Part shown: in pieces, positions 32,001 through 43,016 of the stretch
Layout of the letters: every line of letters starts with the position of its first letter
Numbering within the stretch: the stretch's first letter is position 1
DNA from: Mycoemilia scoparia
Taxonomy: Eukaryota > Kickxellomycota > Kickxellomycetes > Kickxellales > Kickxellaceae
Reading direction: 5' to 3'
NCBI GenBank assembly: GCA_027575805.1
Contig: JANBPU010000003.1
Span: 357,792-421,791, forward strand
DNA: 64,000 bases
Made by a program: the position numbers and the translations under genes
The notes under the pieces: model-generated
What the model saw: only the letters and a program-made list of their open reading frames with translations
Told to the model about the DNA's origin: nothing
The model's database searches: none

Positions 32001-32876
32001 GCCTAATAGCACATCACTGCCACGTTATTAATAAAGCTTTTTGTAGTATTGAGTCATCTCTTTTATCTCATATTGTCCCACTCGCTGGCCCACAGTATGT
32101 ATAGATATCCCCAGCTGCAAAGAGGCACTGGATATAGAAGTCTGTGCAGTGCAGCAGGCAATGGCGCGAACCAGAAGAGGCTTGCTTGGTGCTAGTAGCT
32201 TCCACTGGCACCATCTGCAAGGAAAACAAAGCAAACAGCCTGCCGGCAGTGTGAGGAAAAGTTTATGGTTTTGTGTGGCTTACCAACAGACCAGCAGGTC
32301 CCCTCCTTCCAAAATGGCACTTGGGGATTTTCGGCCCGTCTCATCAGGAAAATTCGCGGGGAATCCAGACACTGTGCGTCGTTAAGCCAGCACTGGATTA
32401 TGCCGATTTGGCCAAATACGTGGATGTGGTCAATAGGACTCATCACCATCAACTTCGCCTATTAAAGAAATAATTTGGATGAGACGCATGGGCTATGAAT
32501 GTATGGCAGGAACTTGACAGCTGGCACATGTATTTGGAAATTTTGATGACAAATGTCAATTTATTGCAGTATGCTAAGAAGAAAAAGATAAACAATAGCT
32601 ATTGAGAATTATGAAACGTGTGTAGAGAGGGGAATGTGTGATTTGAATGCGAGCGGTGAGGGTTGGTTGTGTATAGGCCGCCGCCCACAGAGGCCGTGGC
32701 GGGCGGGGGGCGTTTGGTATGTTGTGACGGCTGGGCTTGTGCCTGCGGGTCGATTTTTGGTTCATGCTGGGGCTTCGGTGGCCAAGGCGACGTCTCAAAA
32801 GTATGCGAGTGTATATGTATAGCGGGACGATGGCGGGCGCACCTGGGCAGCGTATCGTTGCGTGGCTGCCACGGCC
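29044..32876. other. 3.8-kb gene-poor region
   Basis: No ORF here shows family features or a clear exon pattern. The longest (about 137 codons, minus, 30402-30815) overlaps a repeat copy. A TA microsatellite lies near 29255-29275, and family-2 repeat copy a lies at 30580-30742. GC-richer patches near 32650-32880 belong to the 3' side of the small gene at 32877. Confidence 0.6.
30580..30742 (-). mobile_element. inverted-repeat element family 2, copy a
   Basis: About 163 bp, in reverse orientation to copies b and c. It shares the core GGGCTGATTTGCAGGGAAT with copy c, and TGTTCCCTTTTGG near one end. Imperfect terminal inverted repeats: TGGCCAGCCAGTGCTCCACC at the left against GAGGAGACTCTGCAACATGG at the right. 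Confidence 0.6.
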
Positions 32877-32963
32877 TTAGTCCTCCTCTTCGGGGTGTGG
32901 AAGAGGGCCGATGATGGTGTAAGGATAGTCACGCTCAGCAGATGGGAAGTTTTGGGCAGACAT
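32877..32963 (-). CDS. putative 28-residue microprotein
   Basis: An ORF of 28 codons plus TAA, from an ATG in a strong context (CTCAACATGTC). The product begins MSAQNFPSAERDYPYTIIG and ends in a proline-rich acidic tail (PLPHPEEED). A consensus TATA box lies about 165 bp upstream, leaving a leader of roughly 140 nt with no earlier ATG noticed. Codon choice (CTT, CCA, ATC, GGC) resembles the other genes. No family is recognised, and no signal peptide or CAAX end is present. It could instead be the first exon of a longer gene or a chance ORF. Confidence 0.45.
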   Translation of the reverse strand: MSAQNFPSAERDYPYTIIGPLPHPEEED

Positions 32964-33127
32964 GTTGAGTTTTGTGCGATTCGAAAGCTTCTGGTGTGCT
33001 TTGATATGTTTTACTGGTGACTGATCGAGCAGCGAAGGCACGAATAAATGATGCTGAAATGCGAAGTGCAGAGTGAAAATGCTGAAGAGGAAAAGATATG
33101 GATTCTTGTAAAGGGCGAGGCAGCCAG

Positions 33128-33136
33128 GTTTTATAG
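33128..33136 (-). promoter_or_regulatory. TATA box upstream of the 28-residue ORF
   Basis: The minus strand reads TATAAAACC within ACCTATAAAACCTGG. It is a textbook TATA box at a sensible distance from the ATG at 32963. Confidence 0.5.
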
Positions 33137-36100
33137 GTTTTGGAATGGGGTGGGTTGGACCCCTTCTGGTGGTTGCGAAAGTCCCAAGCACACCATAACG
33201 CTAATATGATGGAAACAAAGGTAAGAAGGTAGCCGCCATCATTGTATTGCAGTGCGTGTGCATCTTGGCTGGTGGAGATAGAAGAGAGTGGCACCATATT
33301 CCTCAATTTTCCTGCTCTCACTTTCTCACAGCCGGAACAATCTTGCCACCACCAGTGCTGCGATGCTCGTGGACCTCCACCTGTGTGCTCCACCCCAAGT
33401 GAAGTGGCATGGCCCTCAGCCCACAGCTTCACTACTTTTGGTGTTGCCTTGCCATGGTGATTCATGAACACACAATTATCGCCTATTGCTAAACCGCCGC
33501 GCTCTCTCTCTCCCCATTACTGCCCATGCCACTACCAATTCCAGTTGCATCATCCTCCTCGCCTGCTCCAAAGACACAGTGCGGAATACTGCGCTGGGCC
33601 TCCGTTCCATAGTTTTCCTCGACATCCTCCTGCCCAGTTGCAGTATTGATCAAAGCCAGCGCCTCTATCAGCAGAGGTGGCAGCAATGGCACGTTGGGTC
33701 GAAGCTGATGCAAAATGCTGTATGCTTCTAAGCAATTCTGCCATGCGTGTCCCCACGGGTTGTGCCAGGGAGGGCCGGGCTGCGAACCCGCCTCTGCCCA
33801 AGAAGCTCTGCAGGGCGAGCCACCTCCACTGGGAGTGTGGCGAGTTAAGCAGCGAATCCCATTGTTTTTTCTTACGATAAGAATGAGCCTGGAGAGTGTG
33901 TAACCATCATATACGGTAGTGTGGGCCTGATTTGCCACACACAAACCTGTCAACTGCCCCTCTCCGTTTGTATGTGTGTGCTCAATGCTAACCATCATCA
34001 CTGATACTCTCAGGCCCAAGCTTCGATCATTGATACTGCTATTCTACAAAAATACTACCACACAACAATGCCCACAGTTTTCTAGCTCTCCCTTATATGT
34101 AGATGAGTTTGCTTTGCGGAATAATACTCCCTCATGGTCAGCTGAGGACTTTCACCATGGGCTAATCGTGGTTGCTGTTGTCCTTCGATTGAGCTTCTTT
34201 GTGTGTGGGCTTATATGTGTGAATGGGTGGTTGGGTACTGCCACAACTACTGTGATTTCTCATTTTGGGAAAACAGAAGTTGTCGTCATTTAGTTAATCG
34301 ATTGTATGACCCATATAAAAGCGCGTAAATTATCAGCAGCCTCATGTCGAGAAACGTCCTTGTGTTGATGATACATACAGCACACTGCTGCGAGCATAGA
34401 TGCTTTTGGAAGATGTGCTAATCATCGCCCTAGGCCTGCTTTCCCAGAAAACTTGCGTGTTGTGGCTTGCCGGAAGGCGTGTCGCCGCTCTCGTCTTATG
34501 TGAGCCTTGTTGTGGGACCTCACGATACAGGCCACGAGCCGGTGGAATCAACCCGGCTTTCAGGTGGTGTGAAGATCTTCGCTCGCTTTGTACGTGCCTC
34601 GGATCCACCATACTCAGAAATGCCAGCTATTCACACGCCAAACATCTCGTCCCAGAACATCCTCAATGTTGTCTTGGTCCAGCCTCAATAAATGTCAAAC
34701 AAATTTCCACTTTGATGGAGCGGCGGGCGTATACAGTTTATTTGAGGATCTACAGTTGCCGAACATTGTTTTGCGATAGTGCGTGCTGCTGCCAGATAAT
34801 AATGCGGGCCACATTCTGTCCCAATCCCAACATAATGCATGTAGTCAGGACCGTGGTTTGTTTGATATTCTGTTAAACATGCCCTTCTGCTTTATGCTGA
34901 TTATACCACAGCTGGTAGGATACCTCATGCATGCACCCGTCATGTATCTGCCAGCGCGTGTTCGCTCTATTAGCCTACCTCCAATAGTCCTGGGCAAACA
35001 TAGCAATGTCTGGTTTGCCTCAGCATTGCAGTCACCGCCAGACTATTGATTGCTGCCCCTTGTTTGTGTGCCTTTGATGATATTTCTTTGCTCATGTGCA
35101 TAATTGTATCTGTTTAGGACTTCGGTATCGTCGCAACACTTGCCACACAAATTACACCAAAACATGGCTTTTGGTGACGGGATTTGAGGGCCGTGCATAG
35201 CTACCTACCGATATTCCTTTTTTGTACCTGGCACTTCCAGCTAAACCTATGCTTGGCTTTGGTATCTCCATCCCCAATTTTTGGCCCAATTTTTCCACCT
35301 TCCATTTATGTCCATCATCACAATTATTGAAAATGCGGCCAGATTTGGACATTGCCACCATATTCCTTGCTGTGTTACACTCATGACTCTGGGACTATAT
35401 GGCGGTCTCTTCCAAAGAACACCAGGATAGTCCCCTGGATACTGGCCAATCAGCACCGAGACTCCAGCTAATTTGTGTGAGTTATGGGCTGGTTTGCTGG
35501 TATTGTGTGGGGGTGTCTTTCTGTTCCATCTTGGTGGAGAACTGGCCATATTGTTTTTTTCCGTTTATTAGTTGTGCTATCAATTTCCCAATGATGCAAT
35601 CAATATCACCGTAAAGGTTATGAAGTCCCCCACCCAATTTCGAATTAAAGTGTATTTTTGTTGTTGTACCAATTGTATTATCCGTGGACACCTTGGCATT
35701 ATTTCGATACCATCATTCCTCACAGAAGCATATGAATATATGTATATATATATCTGCAATTTAGTCATTAAGAGTACTATTTCCACAAGCAGCTCTGCTC
35801 ATCGCCTGCACTGGCTTGAAATTAATTTTGCCGCCTTGAGCCACGCGCAAACAAAGAAAAGCAATTACTTTGGTGAAACAGAAAAGGTCCGTTTCCTTGA
35901 TCGAACTCTGGAGAATGTATGTGAAAAAACCGCACTGCCCAACGTCCTGACTTATCAGATCCTTTGCATCCAGTAGAGCCTTCTCTCTATCTCATCCTTG
36001 AGGTGAGTGTGACATGAATTATTGGTAATCAGTATCAAGCAGATGGCATATGTAAGATCCTTCTGTAACTCTGCAATAGAGATATTGCCATGCCCCTAAT

Positions 36101-36649
36101 AACAGAAATGCATTGGTTGACTAATTGAAAGCTCGGTCGATGTCCGGCATACACTCGTGTTTCTCTTTTGTGGGTCTCAAGGACTTGGCACCACAACTAC
36201 CAAGTTCCCAAACCCTGACTTTGCTGATAAAGTACCTATGGCGTGCTGATCTTGGAGACATATGCTGTAAATTCCGCATTTCACGTCGATCTCTGCCAAT
36301 AGCGTGTGGCAGTGCTCATCTCATATTCGCCAAAGCCTGGACGGAGGAATAAGCGCCAGCCCAAGTACCCGATCATGTAATCTTGAAGGCCGCACCCCCG
36401 CTCATCGACAATTTGCAACCAGCTATCCAGCCAATTATTGATTGTCTTTTGAGCAGACAAGGGCCAAGTATGGGGTATTTTTTGATAAGCGAATCCAATT
36501 TGTCGCCATTTGGGCCTGATAATGAACAAGAGCATGGCCAGCATGGCAACTGAAGACTTGGTTTTCTGCTTTCCCATTTAGAACTTTATACATATTTTTG
36601 CCGTACTACCCCCTGGCTTATTTTTGGGTTATCTTGTACCAGTACTTAC
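33137..36649. other. 3.5-kb region with unresolved ORFs
   Basis: No recognisable gene. Two stretches look somewhat coding. The first, minus 33489 to about 33890, is open in two frames; one reads HAWQNCLEAYSILHQLRP and ends acidic (GQEDVEENYG). The second, plus about 34434-34691, follows a TAG acceptor and reads ARFVRASDPPYSEMP; a TATAAAA lies at 34314. Neither has a secure start or a known family. Family-2 copy b is at 35396-35551. Confidence 0.4.
35396..35551 (+). mobile_element. inverted-repeat element family 2, copy b
   Basis: About 155 bp bounded by TATATGGCGGTCTCTTCC at the left and GGAGAACTGGCCATATTG at the right, an imperfect inverted repeat. The interior shares GAGACTCCAGCTAATTTG and TATGGGCTGGTTTGCTGG with copy c. 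Confidence 0.65.
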
Positions 36650-39611
36650 ATGCAAGCTTGCTTTTCCATTCCCGCCACTCGCCAAAAGGGCCTTTCGCTG
36701 GGTCTTCTCACTTCTTGCTCACACCACAGCCCAATAATACCATGCACCAGCACCAGCACCAGCAACACTTCCAGCCCTGCTCCTCCCATGCAGCACCAGC
36801 GCCTTTATTGTGATCTTCGAACGCATCTCCTCCCCAGGACTGATGGGGGAGTTTTAATGCGGCAAGGCTTCTTGCAACATGGGGCACTAGCAAAGGCATA
36901 TCGCCTTCGTTTCCAGAAGCGGCTCTATGTCACCAAGTCGCCTTCTCTGCTTGACGCCGCCATAGTCTCCCAAAAGAGCGGCGACCTGGACAAGGGAGGT
37001 AGCAGCAGAATCGATAGCTCCAAGAAAGAGGCAGAGCGCCACCAAAAAAACATTCAAGCTCTTTATGAGCGCTCCGGTAAGTCATAGCGCATTAACAACT
37101 CACACGCTTCCATCAACGCATCCAGTACCACCTCTGCGATTGTGCTTGAGCTCCCCAACCATTTTTGTATTAATGTATGTATAAATGCGTCTTGAATATC
37201 CATGAGGAATACAGACTCAGCATTTTCACACATTCCTCTGCTTGGATCTGCGCATATTATGTAGTATAAGCATCAGCAATAGATGCACACTCGTATGTCT
37301 ATCATGTAGTGTTTTTCATATCACAATTATATGAGACTTTGTCCTTAAGACTACCATGCTGTCATCATCATCACCATCGCTATCATGCCTTGCATTCCTC
37401 ACCGTCCCGCTACCAGTGGTGGCAAGCATAATCCAAGTTTGAGCTACCAATGTCCATAATCTTACAGATCCATCCCCACATCCTATCCCATCTGTCTTTC
37501 TATCCAGATAGCTGCTATCACATCTTCCTCTCCCCTTGGCACATCATCACAATCCTGCTATTTGTGGGGCTCTCAAAGTAACATGTGTTTATTTGATTTG
37601 TTTTCTCCCATCATCGGGGCTGTCTAGAAAGGATACTGAAAAAGTACACAGTCTTGCCGCGGGATGGCACTGATTATTTTGCTCTTCTCAAATCCTTGGG
37701 CAGGGGTAAATCGGATGCAGCCACCCAGCCACCACCAAAGCCCCAGCCTCTTGTCCTAAAGAGGCTGAAGGATTCGTACTGTGAAATGTATATGCCGTTC
37801 AAGGACGACTTGAGTTTGCGCGAGGAATACGTCAATTGCAATGGTCAAATGCGGTAAGTGACCTTATTTCTTCCAGCGTGGATATATCGGGTTCTCTGTC
37901 CACAAGATTGTATGCATGGATTCTTGTGCTGATGAGATCCCTATTGTAATGATGCGATTTTGGCCTGCCTGTGGGTATGTGTTGCGTGTATGTATGTGGC
38001 AGAGCTACAAACATATATGCCCTCTCCACTTCTTGTATTATCTTTGACCCATTGTATTGCATCATCACCAGTGGCATTTCAATTCTGGGACTGCCAAAAT
38101 GCTTTGTTCTGTCACCAGATCTGAGATGGCAGAGTAGCAGTCTCTTCTAAAAGGGCGCTACGATACCACCCAATCATCATTGCCAAGACTCCAGCCAAAT
38201 TGTATAGACTATGGGCTGATTTGCAGGGAATGTGTGGGGGCACTTGCCTGTTCCCTTTTGGCGAAGAGCTTGCCAGGTGCTTAGCAAATGTTGACATCTG
38301 GCCGCCTCAGGCCACAGCTGAAGATAGCAATAACATTTTTACACTTGTTATAAGCGTTTCACTAACTTGTCAATTTGTTTTGATATCCTAGGCTTGGAAA
38401 AATACTTGAAGGTAAGTGGCGGCTGTGACTTGGGCAGCTGACACCATCTCATAAGCTGATATGCGCCACATCATAAATGATTTGTGCAATGATTTTCAAA
38501 ATAGACTTGGATCGCTTGGCTGGAGCCATTGCCTACAAACATGCATCAGATCAAAGCGGAAACCCTGCGCCTGTCACCATCGTCACGGCAGCTGTTGACC
38601 GCATATATTTGCTGAGCAAGCTAACCATGGACAGAAACTACAAGATCAGCGGAATGGTCACATACACTGGATACAGCTCGCTCGAAGTATTCATGTCGCT
38701 GGAAGCAGTTTATAACAATACCATGGACAATGAGCCAGAGGCTACAGAAAAGGTGCTTTCTGCCCGCTTCACCATGGTGGCAAGAGACAATTACACTGGT
38801 AAATCTGCACAGGTAAACCCGCTCATGCTCGAGAACGATGAGGAGCGTCGCCTTTTCAAAATTTCGGAAAAGATAAAGGAGTACAAGAAGGGCAACGCGC
38901 AAAAGGCGCTTGCAAAGCTGCCGCCCTCTCCCGAAGAGCGTATACTCATACACAACATGTGGATAGAGTGCAACAAGTTTGTTGAGGGGCCATACAACAC
39001 ATCGGTCCCTCTTCCGAAGGATATGGCGTGGCTGGATGAAACTACTATGGAGTCAGTTACCTTGTGCTTCCCACAGGATCGTAACATCCACAACAAGATT
39101 TTTGGTGGCTACCTGATGCGTCTAGCCCACGAGCTTGCTTTTGCAAACGCATGCGTATTTACTCGTGGCCGCCCCACATACGTGTCTTTGGATGATTTTT
39201 CGTTTAGATCCCCAGTAAACATCGGCTCGATTCTCAAACTGACATCCCAGGTCGTATATTCTGAGCCCGAGGGTGACAAGACATTCCAAATATCGGTAAT
39301 TTCAAATGATCTTTATTCTTGGCTATATGGTGCCCCTGTTGTTATGCAATGCAAATAACCACACTTTTCCCATTGTGCAATTATTTTTTGTGGGGTATAA
39401 TTGTCTGTTTTAGGTAAAGGTCGATGTTATAGATAACAAAGACAGCTCGGTCCATACCACAAACACGTTCTACTTTACTTTCCATGCCCCAGATAACGGT
39501 TCTCTCAAGCGCATCATGCCAAGAACATATTCTGACATGATGAAGTACTTGGAAGGCCGCCGACGAAGAGAGATTGGTCGTCACATCAAATCGATAGAAA
39601 CAACAAATTAA
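36650..39611 (+). CDS. mitochondrial acyl-CoA thioesterase, ACOT9 type (double hotdog)
   Basis: Hydrolyses acyl-CoA to free acid and CoA in the mitochondrial matrix. Five exons: 36650-37076, 37628-37853, 38392-38411 (only 20 nt), 38505-39295 and 39414-39611, giving 553 residues from the first ATG. In-frame ATGs at 36788 and 36857 are better candidates: the last opens MRQGFLQHGALAKAYRLRF, a typical presequence. Two hotdog folds are visible: the first spans exons 2-4 (LSREEYVNCNGQMRLG and following), and the second carries NIHNKIFGGYLMRLAHELA with FSFRSPVNIGS. All introns are GT-AG with consistent phases. The intron before the 20-nt exon contains family-2 repeat copy c. Substrate chain length is unknown. 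Confidence 0.9.
38125..38277 (+). mobile_element. inverted-repeat element family 2, copy c, inside an intron
   Basis: About 153 bp within the third-last intron of the thioesterase gene (37854-38391). AGCAGTCTCTTCTAAAAGGG at the left is inverted at the right as CCCTTTTGGCGAAGAGCTTG. The core GGGCTGATTTGCAGGGAATG matches copy a. Confidence 0.65.
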
Positions 39612-39760
39612 TGCCCACCTTCTTGATTTTCTTTTCTGATTTAATTCCAGTCTTTTTTTATGGATTCGTGATAGTAGTTTCCGAATTGACTTTTCATACC
39701 AATTTTTTGGCAGTTGAGTGTCCTCTTTTTGTAACAAGTCAAACTTGATTGATATGTTCA

Positions 39761-39880
39761 TATGGGTCATAATTTTTGTAAGGTGACCATTTGCTAACAG
39801 GCTGTGATCACTCATTTCGCTGTGATTGCTTCTATAATCATTGATCATCAAAATTTACCCTTCAAAAACTATTGTCCATA
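39761..39880. mobile_element. MITE family 1, copy F
   Basis: A 120-bp TA-bounded unit with ends GGGTCATAATTTTTGTAAGGT and TTACCCTTCAAAAACTATTG. It lies 149 bp past the thioesterase stop, with its interior inverted relative to copy G. Confidence 0.86.
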
Positions 39881-40086
39881 TATGATTCAAGCGTTTCTTA
39901 AATTGACCAAGATGTTTTTGTTCTGATTTATGTTGTATAAATGATATGATGTAATACCAAATAAATTGCAGCTTAATAAAATTGAAGAATGTTTTTAGTC
40001 CTAAATATTCACAGAACACATGAAATGAAGTTCAGTTAAGCTTGAATGAGTTGATTTATAGCACAAGCATATTATTTATGGATCAA

Positions 40087-40206
40087 TATGGATCATAATT
40101 TTTGAAGGGTGACTTTTGGTGGCCACCGATTATACGGGCAACCACAGCCAAATTGGTGATCACCATCTGTTAGTAAATGGTCACCCTTCAAAAATAATAA
40201 CTCATA
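40087..40206. mobile_element. MITE family 1, copy G, overlapping the end of PUP3
   Basis: A 120-bp TA-bounded unit with ends GGATCATAATTTTTGAAGGGT and TCACCCTTCAAAAATAATAA, closest to copy A. Its right end overlaps the apparent TGA stop of the proteasome beta-3 gene (40204-40202). Confidence 0.88.
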
Positions 40207-41328
40207 TGATGCTTACCTGGCGACCTTGTAAGTGGTATGTTTCGGTTTTCTCTGGCGTGCTAAAATCATCCACAATCCATTGATGTTAATACAAATTCCC
40301 TCGTAATCAAGATAAAGTCAGTGCATACATATTTGAAATCCAATGGATTCATTTACTTACATTACGTGTACAACGGCACCCCATCCGCTCATTGCATCGC
40401 GATCGACGGCATTGAGGAGGGCTTGTGACGCCGAACGGAACAGATCATCTGGTCCCTATATATATTATAAAACAAGCATGATATTTTGATATCTAGTATC
40501 TTCAATGAAGCTGTCATTTACCACCGCAAGCTATATACTTACAAGATCAGGTTCCCATAGAGCTTCGCACATGCCATAAAGGTTATCTGAAGCAGTTCCA
40601 CCAACAATGAAATCAGGTGCTGAAGATAAACAGCCGATCAGGTCCATACCCATTATATATGGCTCGTCTTTTTCGGTCAAACCAGCAATAATCGGTTCAC
40701 AGAAATATGGACCAAATCTGAACAAGACAAAGCGAAAGCATCACAAGTCAGAAAGCATATAAATTTGATTTAAAGCAATTGAATAAAAATAATTATATAC
40801 ACAAGATACTAACCTTTTTTGATACAGCATATTTGATATCATGTGCGCCAAGTTGTCAGGTTGAATGGCGCGTTCTTCTTCAAGATCATACATATTAACC
40901 CGGTACCGAATGCGATCATGTCTGCAAAATTAGTGTATTTTAAGCATCAATTAGGACGAGGGATTGGCTATTAGGACTAAACAAAGCAAAGCAAAGCATT
41001 TATGTACTTACAAAGTTTGAACATCTGTGGCCAGTCCAGGTAATCCGACATACAGCTTATCCTTGACTCTAAATACTTTCTCAAAGTTCATGTCAACTGT
41101 AAGTGCCTGCTGGCCAAGACGTTTATCACAGCCTATTACCACACAATTCTTTCCTGTCATGGCTACTATGGCTGAGCCGTTATACTGTGTGATCGACTAA
41201 ACATTGATATTGCACAAGCAGTTATAATCTTTATTAGTTGCTGAGTTCTTCTTGTGTTGGAATGTTTGTTTATTAAGCATAGGATCATTGCAATTCTGAA
41301 TAAATTGTACATATTCTTTGCTTACCAT
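40202..41328 (-). CDS. PUP3: 20S proteasome subunit beta-3
   Basis: A structural, non-catalytic beta subunit of the 20S core. Six exons: 41328-41326 (the ATG alone), 41196-41012, 40921-40814, 40717-40543, 40455-40361 and 40259-40202, giving 207 residues, the normal size. Recognisable blocks are [53 protein letters not shown] and [15 protein letters not shown]. The N-terminal Thr of active beta subunits is absent, as expected for beta-3. The last codons read GRQ-VSII-stop, and the TGA belongs to the end of MITE copy G. CAG|GTAAGC at the same place is also a perfect donor; splicing to an acceptor near 40041 would give GRQLN and remove the MITE. Confidence 0.94.
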
Positions 41329-41647
41329 TGCTAAATACTACAGTTCGTCTTCTGTTGATAAGTACGTTAATGCTCTAGTGTCTAGGAATGATAGCGTTAA
41401 TTGGAGAGTAAGAATGGAATTATGGTGAGAGTTAAGGATAGCAACTTTTGTGTGCATGTTTGCGATGTATACGTGGTCTTTATTGACCATCCGCGTCATC
41501 AATAAAAGATTAGATTAGATTATGGATGTTAAATTTTGTGCCATAACTACCAAAGTTGTCTTGGAAAAACAATAGCTAGCTAAAAGGAATTTGGTGAACA
41601 AAGTATTATTAAAACGTATAACAATAAATATAAAATAGGATTTGATC

Positions 41648-42174
41648 ATGTCTTCACAGCTATTGCCATTAGGTAATTATAATTCTCGTTTTCTACCGGT
41701 TGGCAAGGTGAGCTATTTAATAAAGCATGATAACTTATCGCAATTTTTGTTTGCCGTCCTATATAGAGCTCATCGATAAATGCATCGGTTCCAGAATTTG
41801 GGTTATACTTAAGGGTGAAAAGGAATTTAAAGGCCGCTTGCTTGGGTTTGATGACTATGTCAACATGGTTCTTGAAGATGTTACCGAAATGTAAGGCAGA
41901 TTATCCATTAGTCTTGACCAACAGTCAATCATATTAATTGCGAAGTCTTCTAAATGTTATCATTAATCATTATGTCATATCAGCGATACTTCTACAAGTG
42001 AACACAAAACCACACATCTAGATGAAGTCTTGCTAAATGGAAACAACATTTGTGCGGTAGGTTAGCAGTACCTGTTAAAGAACATTGAATATATCGAAAT
42101 GCTGTAGGAAAGATCTAATGATTTAGCTTGACTGTGTTCTTTTTATCATATAGCTTGTGCCCGGAGTAAATTAA
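41648..42174 (+). CDS. LSM5: U6 snRNA-associated Sm-like protein LSm5
   Basis: Part of the LSm2-8 ring (U6 snRNA) and LSm1-7 ring (mRNA decay). Four exons: 41648-41672, 41767-41890, 41984-42056 and 42154-42174, giving 80 residues. [19 protein letters not shown] and [15 protein letters not shown] form Sm motif 1. [12 protein letters not shown] is Sm motif 2, with the RNA-contacting Gly-Asn. The protein ends a few residues earlier than human or yeast Lsm5 but keeps both motifs. It shares a 319-bp divergent promoter region with PUP3. Phases agree at every junction. Confidence 0.93.
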
Positions 42175-42758
42175 TAATGCAAACCGAACACATCATTTCT
42201 GTAGAGACTTTTCAGAATTCTCTATTAATATGTAAACAAAATAACACTTCTTGTCATGATGTTTCTTTGCTCTATAACCAATTCCTAAAATTGCTGTCAA
42301 ATGTGCATTAATTATATAATCAAAATTTATTTGTGAAAAGTGAAAAACTGATAATGAATGGGCCATCACTATAAAGAATGGTCAATGTATATTTCCCACT
42401 GCTTTATCTCAAATAATATAACTTGGTTAAGGCAAAATAAACCTTGACTACATATTCAGGCTGTAGGCTGAGCCATAAATAGACTGTATTATGTCCAGTC
42501 TATAACTTGGTTTTCTTCGAGTAGTCTTTTAGCCAGTTTAAATTGAGGCAAGTACTAACTTTCATGGTTATATCTAATTTGCTTTTCAAGCCTGAGAGCA
42601 ATGATCTGTATACCAAACCAACATTTTTCAAGAGACCCATGGGCCTTTAACTAACCCATAAATTCTGCCAAGAAGGATATGGAACCCCTGCAGTGCTCAA
42701 ACTAATGATTGGTGATCTCTTACTATAAACAATTTTCTCCCTAAAGATATAATTCACT
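42175..42758. other. intergenic spacer LSM5-CMC2
   Basis: 580 bp of AT-rich sequence with no ORF of note and no repeat copy. Confidence 0.6.
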
Positions 42759-43016
42759 ATGCACCAGCTACTTTCCGAACACCAGTATCCCGAATGCGCT
42801 GCATTTATACAGGCTTTACACAATTGTCATATCGAGAATAGATGGAAAAAGTTCCTCGGGGCTTGTAACACACATCATAACGAGATGAACAAGTGTTTAT
42901 CCAGAGCGTTTGAGAAAAATAGAAAAGAACAACTAACAAAATCTCGTGAAAAGCAGGCAAAGATCAATGGGATTTGGAAGTCAATAGACGAATCCGACAA
43001 AGATATGAAAAAATAG
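42759..43016 (+). CDS. CMC2: COX assembly mitochondrial protein 2
   Basis: A twin-CX9C protein of the intermembrane space needed for cytochrome c oxidase assembly. Single exon, 85 residues. It opens MHQLLSEHQYPECAAFIQAL as Cmc2 proteins do. The two motifs are CAAFIQALHNC and CNTHHNEMNKC, each with exactly nine residues between cysteines. The tail is basic and Lys-rich (SREKQAKINGIWK). Import would depend on the Mia40 pathway, and MIA40 itself is encoded at 48.5-49.0 kb. Confidence 0.9.
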   Translation: MHQLLSEHQYPECAAFIQALHNCHIENRWKKFLGACNTHHNEMNKCLSRAFEKNRKEQLTKSREKQAKINGIWKSIDESDKDMKK

